DNA of 64,000 nucleotides from Enterococcus villorum (GTDB lineage: Bacteria > Bacillota > Bacilli > Lactobacillales > Enterococcaceae): the NCBI RefSeq assembly GCF_007990225.1, contig NZ_BJWF01000003.1, positions 62,001 through 126,000 on the forward strand. The letters run 5' to 3'. Position 1 is the first letter of the stretch; each line of letters begins with the position of its first letter. The notes under the pieces were generated by a model, which worked only from the letters and a program-made list of their open reading frames with translations, had not been told where the DNA came from and ran no database searches. Positions 61,716 to 64,000 of the stretch are shown in pieces. Made by a program: the position numbers and the translations under genes.

Positions 61716-61949
61716 TCAATCCTTCAATTCTTGCACTTGTGCGATGATTTTATTCGGTGTCCCCCATTGTTCTCTTTCAAATTCAGACACAGGCACTTGT
61801 ACATCTAATTGCCCATCAAGTTCAACTAATAACTGAACAGAAGCAAGTGAATCAAGCAATCCTTCACCAAACAAATCGAGATCACGATTTTCTTTTACTT
61901 CTTCTGTCCCAGTAATTTCTTCTAAAATAGTTAAAATTTGTTCTTCCAT
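61716..61949 (-). CDS. dltC: D-alanine carrier protein DltC
   Basis: A 77-residue acyl-carrier-like protein whose phosphopantetheine serine lies in LLDSLASVQLLVEL (Ser34). DltA loads it with D-alanine and DltB uses it for transfer across the membrane. Length is normal. It begins 84 bases after dltB, the largest gap of the operon, behind AAAGGAGAG. Confidence 0.97.
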   Translation of the reverse strand: MEEQILTILEEITGTEEVKENRDLDLFGEGLLDSLASVQLLVELDGQLDVQVPVSEFEREQWGTPNKIIAQVQELKD

Positions 61950-62033
61950 AATAAAATCTCTCCTTTAAAATATTACAATTATTTGATAGTAAAAATCATA
62001 TTGTTTGCTTTTCTATGCAAAATTGGTCTTGAT

Positions 62034-63239
62034 TTACTTAAAAAACAGCTTGTCTAAAAAGCCAGAAAAGATCAATAAACTAAAACAAACGGCTTGAAAA
62101 GTCATAAAAACAGCAAATATATGAGTAAAGCGATTGGATGGTAATTGCTTTTTGTGTTTTTTCTTAAAGCGTAGCCAAGCATCTGTTAGACAAATCAAGG
62201 TTGCATGATACAACCCATATACAATGTAATACCATGTTAATCCATGCCAAATGCCCATTAAAAGAAACAACGCAAAATAACCAATATTAGAGGTGACTAT
62301 TTTACTCTTAAACCATTTCTTTTTCATCAAGAAAAACATCAATCGCATATAAACGTAATCTCTAAACCAAAAAGACAATGACATGTGCCAACGATTCCAG
62401 AATTCTTTGATATTCCAAGATAAAAATGGCTTATTAAAATTAATTGGCGTATGATAACCTAGTAAATAACTCGTTCCTACAGCAAACAAACTATAACCAG
62501 CGAAATCAAAGAATAAATAGAAACTGTAGAGATAGGTATAGCCTAACAATGCCCAAGAAATCCCAGCATTTTGTAACGCAGCTTTTGCCACTATGGGTAA
62601 TAGCACTTGTCCTAAATAATAGCCAATGATGAATTTATATAAAAATCCCATAAAAATATGATGGATTCCTTTTTCTAACATATCCGCATACTTTTCAGGT
62701 GTAGGTGGAGTAAGCTGATCTTTTTCAAATCTTCTATAGCGATCAATTGGACCCGATGAGATCGTGGGAAAAAATAGTAAAAATTGAATATAATGAAACG
62801 GCTGATAGCTTTTGATTAGCCCATCTCTTATCTCCATAATCATTTGCACCGACTTGAATGTTAGATACGAAATACCTAAAAAAGCAAAAAGTGATTCTTT
62901 CCCACTTTCAAAAAATGGGGTAACTTTTGTTAAAAATAAAGGCAAAATAGAAAGAAGAACTGCGATATAAAACCAACTTGTTTGATTGTATTTCTGGCGA
63001 TAACAAAAATAAGCCCAAACTAATATTGTTTGCCAAATGACATAAGCAATTAATGCGATTCCTTGTTGCCAATAAATCCCCCCGAAACTGATGAATAGGA
63101 AGAAAAAGCTAAGTATTGTTTGATAAATCAGCCATCTCTTCCCACGGAGTAACAACGATAATACAATCGGTATTAAACCAATAATTAAAAGTAGAAAATA
63201 ATAGGGCTCTGCATAAGGAATCATGTGCGGAAAATTCAT
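62034..63239 (-). CDS. dltB: D-alanyl transfer protein DltB (MBOAT family)
   Basis: A 401-residue polytopic membrane O-acyltransferase. MBOAT landmarks are FWNRWHMSLSFWFRDYVYMR and the catalytic histidine in GIWHGLTWYY. It moves D-alanine from DltC to the outer surface. Its ATG overlaps the dltA stop as ATGA. Confidence 0.97.
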   Translation of the reverse strand: MNFPHMIPYAEPYYFLLLIIGLIPIVLSLLLRGKRWLIYQTILSFFFLFISFGGIYWQQGIALIAYVIWQTILVWAYFCYRQKYNQTSWFYIAVLLSILPLFLTKVTPFFESGKESLFAFLGISYLTFKSVQMIMEIRDGLIKSYQPFHYIQFLLFFPTISSGPIDRYRRFEKDQLTPPTPEKYADMLEKGIHHIFMGFLYKFIIGYYLGQVLLPIVAKAALQNAGISWALLGYTYLYSFYLFFDFAGYSLFAVGTSYLLGYHTPINFNKPFLSWNIKEFWNRWHMSLSFWFRDYVYMRLMFFLMKKKWFKSKIVTSNIGYFALFLLMGIWHGLTWYYIVYGLYHATLICLTDAWLRFKKKHKKQLPSNRFTHIFAVFMTFQAVCFSLLIFSGFLDKLFFK

Positions 63240-64000
63240 AGAGAATTCACCTCAGCCATTAATTTTTTCCGATCCACTTTTCCATTCGTTGTTTGTGGCA
63301 AACATTCTACATAATTGATTTTTTGAGGAATCATATAGTCCATGACAGAATCAGCTAATTTTTCTTTAATGGATTTAGACAATTTAAAACTTGGGGTTTC
63401 GCTTCTTTTTTCTAACACAACAAAAGCCACTAACTGTTGTACCTTATTTCCTTGATATTTTGGTACAACAACCGCTTGTTTGATGCGTTCATCTAATAAA
63501 AGTCCATGTTCAATGTCCCCTAATTCAATGCGATACCCATGCAACTTGATCTGTTGATCGATCCGCCCTTCGTAAAATAAGAGTCCTTCCTCATTTAAAA
63601 AACCAGCATCTCCTGTACGATAGCTTTGCTGTTTATTTTCCTTAAAGAAAGCTGCTTGTGTTTTTTCTGGATTATTTAGATAACCTTTAGATACACTAGG
63701 TCCAGAAATAATAATTTCACCTGTCTTGTTTACACCAACTATTTTTTGTTCGTGAACTACAAAAACTCTCGTATCTTCTTTAATATAACCAATAGGCAAG
63801 CGTTCATATCGATCCAATACATTTTGCGTAATTTGGATGCTTGAAATAGCTACAGTTGCTTCAGTTGGACCATACGTATTATAAATGGAAGCTTCTGGAA
63901 ATCGTTTCAACAACTCTTGTGCCGTTTTCTTCGTTAATTCTTCCCCACAAAATAAGAATATCGATAGCTCTGGCACATGTTCAGCATTGAAAGTTGGCTC
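63236..64000 (-). CDS. dltA: D-alanine:D-alanyl carrier protein ligase DltA, partial (C-terminal half)
   Basis: 254 codons are visible; the N-terminal half lies to the right of the window. This is the adenylating enzyme that activates D-alanine with ATP and loads DltC. The visible part has FLFCGEELT, the core motif YNTYGPTEATVA, and the later YRTGDAGFL, GRIDQQIKLHGYRIE and TTNGKVDRKKL (the catalytic lysine). The first visible codon is GAG at 64000; a GTG at 63976 is internal. dltX and the promoter must be outside. Confidence 0.96.
   Translation of the reverse strand, partial: EPTFNAEHVPELSIFLFCGEELTKKTAQELLKRFPEASIYNTYGPTEATVAISSIQITQNVLDRYERLPIGYIKEDTRVFVVHEQKIVGVNKTGEIIISGPSVSKGYLNNPEKTQAAFFKENKQQSYRTGDAGFLNEEGLLFYEGRIDQQIKLHGYRIELGDIEHGLLLDERIKQAVVVPKYQGNKVQQLVAFVVLEKRSETPSFKLSKSIKEKLADSVMDYMIPQKINYVECLPQTTNGKVDRKKLMAEVNSL

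Noticed and set aside
1-64000. CRISPR arrays, insertion sequences, prophage or plasmid genes
   Set aside because: No spaced direct repeats, transposases, integrases or phage proteins were seen; the content is core chromosomal.

Overview
The window reads as chromosome of a low-GC Gram-positive coccus, almost certainly Enterococcus and probably the E. faecium/E. hirae/E. durans side of the genus. Grounds are family-level: a DivIVA/SepF division cluster with an IleS T-box, rpmA with a cleavable N-terminus next to its protease gene prp, a dlt operon, two sigma-54/LevR-type PTS modules, an EfaR-like DtxR regulator, and no spore or dxs genes. The species call is inference. Almost everything is on the minus strand; plus-strand islands lie at 6156-9222, 28941-30082, 49386-50036 and 54422-56272.

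Region by region. 1-3308: start of a cellobiose-type PTS operon (IIB, then IIA cut by the window edge) behind a -24/-12 promoter, with its LevR-family activator upstream. 3373-5670: DEAD-box helicase and Gfo/Idh/MocA oxidoreductase. 6156-9222: a small hypothetical protein, a manganese-type DtxR regulator and zwf. 9223-10580: mostly non-coding, with a 60-residue lipoprotein and several hairpins. 10581-28707: the division and cell wall (dcw) cluster, reading DUF3397, mraZ, rsmH, ftsL, pbp, mraY, murD, murG, divIB, ftsA, ftsZ, ylmE, sepF, ylmG, ylmH, divIVA, then ileS with a T-box leader. 28941-30082: a CorA transporter and a tiny membrane protein. 30206-38853: recN, argR, tlyA, ispA, xseB, xseA, folD, nusB, asp23-like and an M24 peptidase, the same order as in Bacillus subtilis but without efp, accBC and dxs. 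39050-46520: a GlsB-type protein, DUF956 (ManO), and the mannose PTS genes behind a second sigma-54 promoter with the activator ManR. 46712-49138: an alpha/beta hydrolase, then rpmA-prp-rplU. 49386-53595: a UDG-like protein, a SulP transporter, DUF1304, tRNA-Arg(TCT) and an O-methyltransferase. 53671-56272: a signal-peptidase-like protein divergent from a histidine-kinase-like protein, both lacking expected catalytic residues. 56520-60219: lplA, an MBL hydrolase, a DUF975 gene broken by an in-frame TGA, and an M42 aminopeptidase. 60445-64000: dltDCBA, with dltA running off the edge.

Most of this is core genome. The observations most worth a second look are the catalytically degenerate signal peptidase/sensor kinase pair around 54 kb, two copies of an intergenic hairpin repeat with conserved flanks (39.5 and 56.4 kb), the apparent AUU start of ylmG, three phased TGGnn boxes upstream of mraZ, the matched sigma-54 modules, and the nonsense-split DUF975 gene. 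No insertion sequence, prophage or CRISPR array was seen. Residue positions were counted by hand and may be off by one or two.
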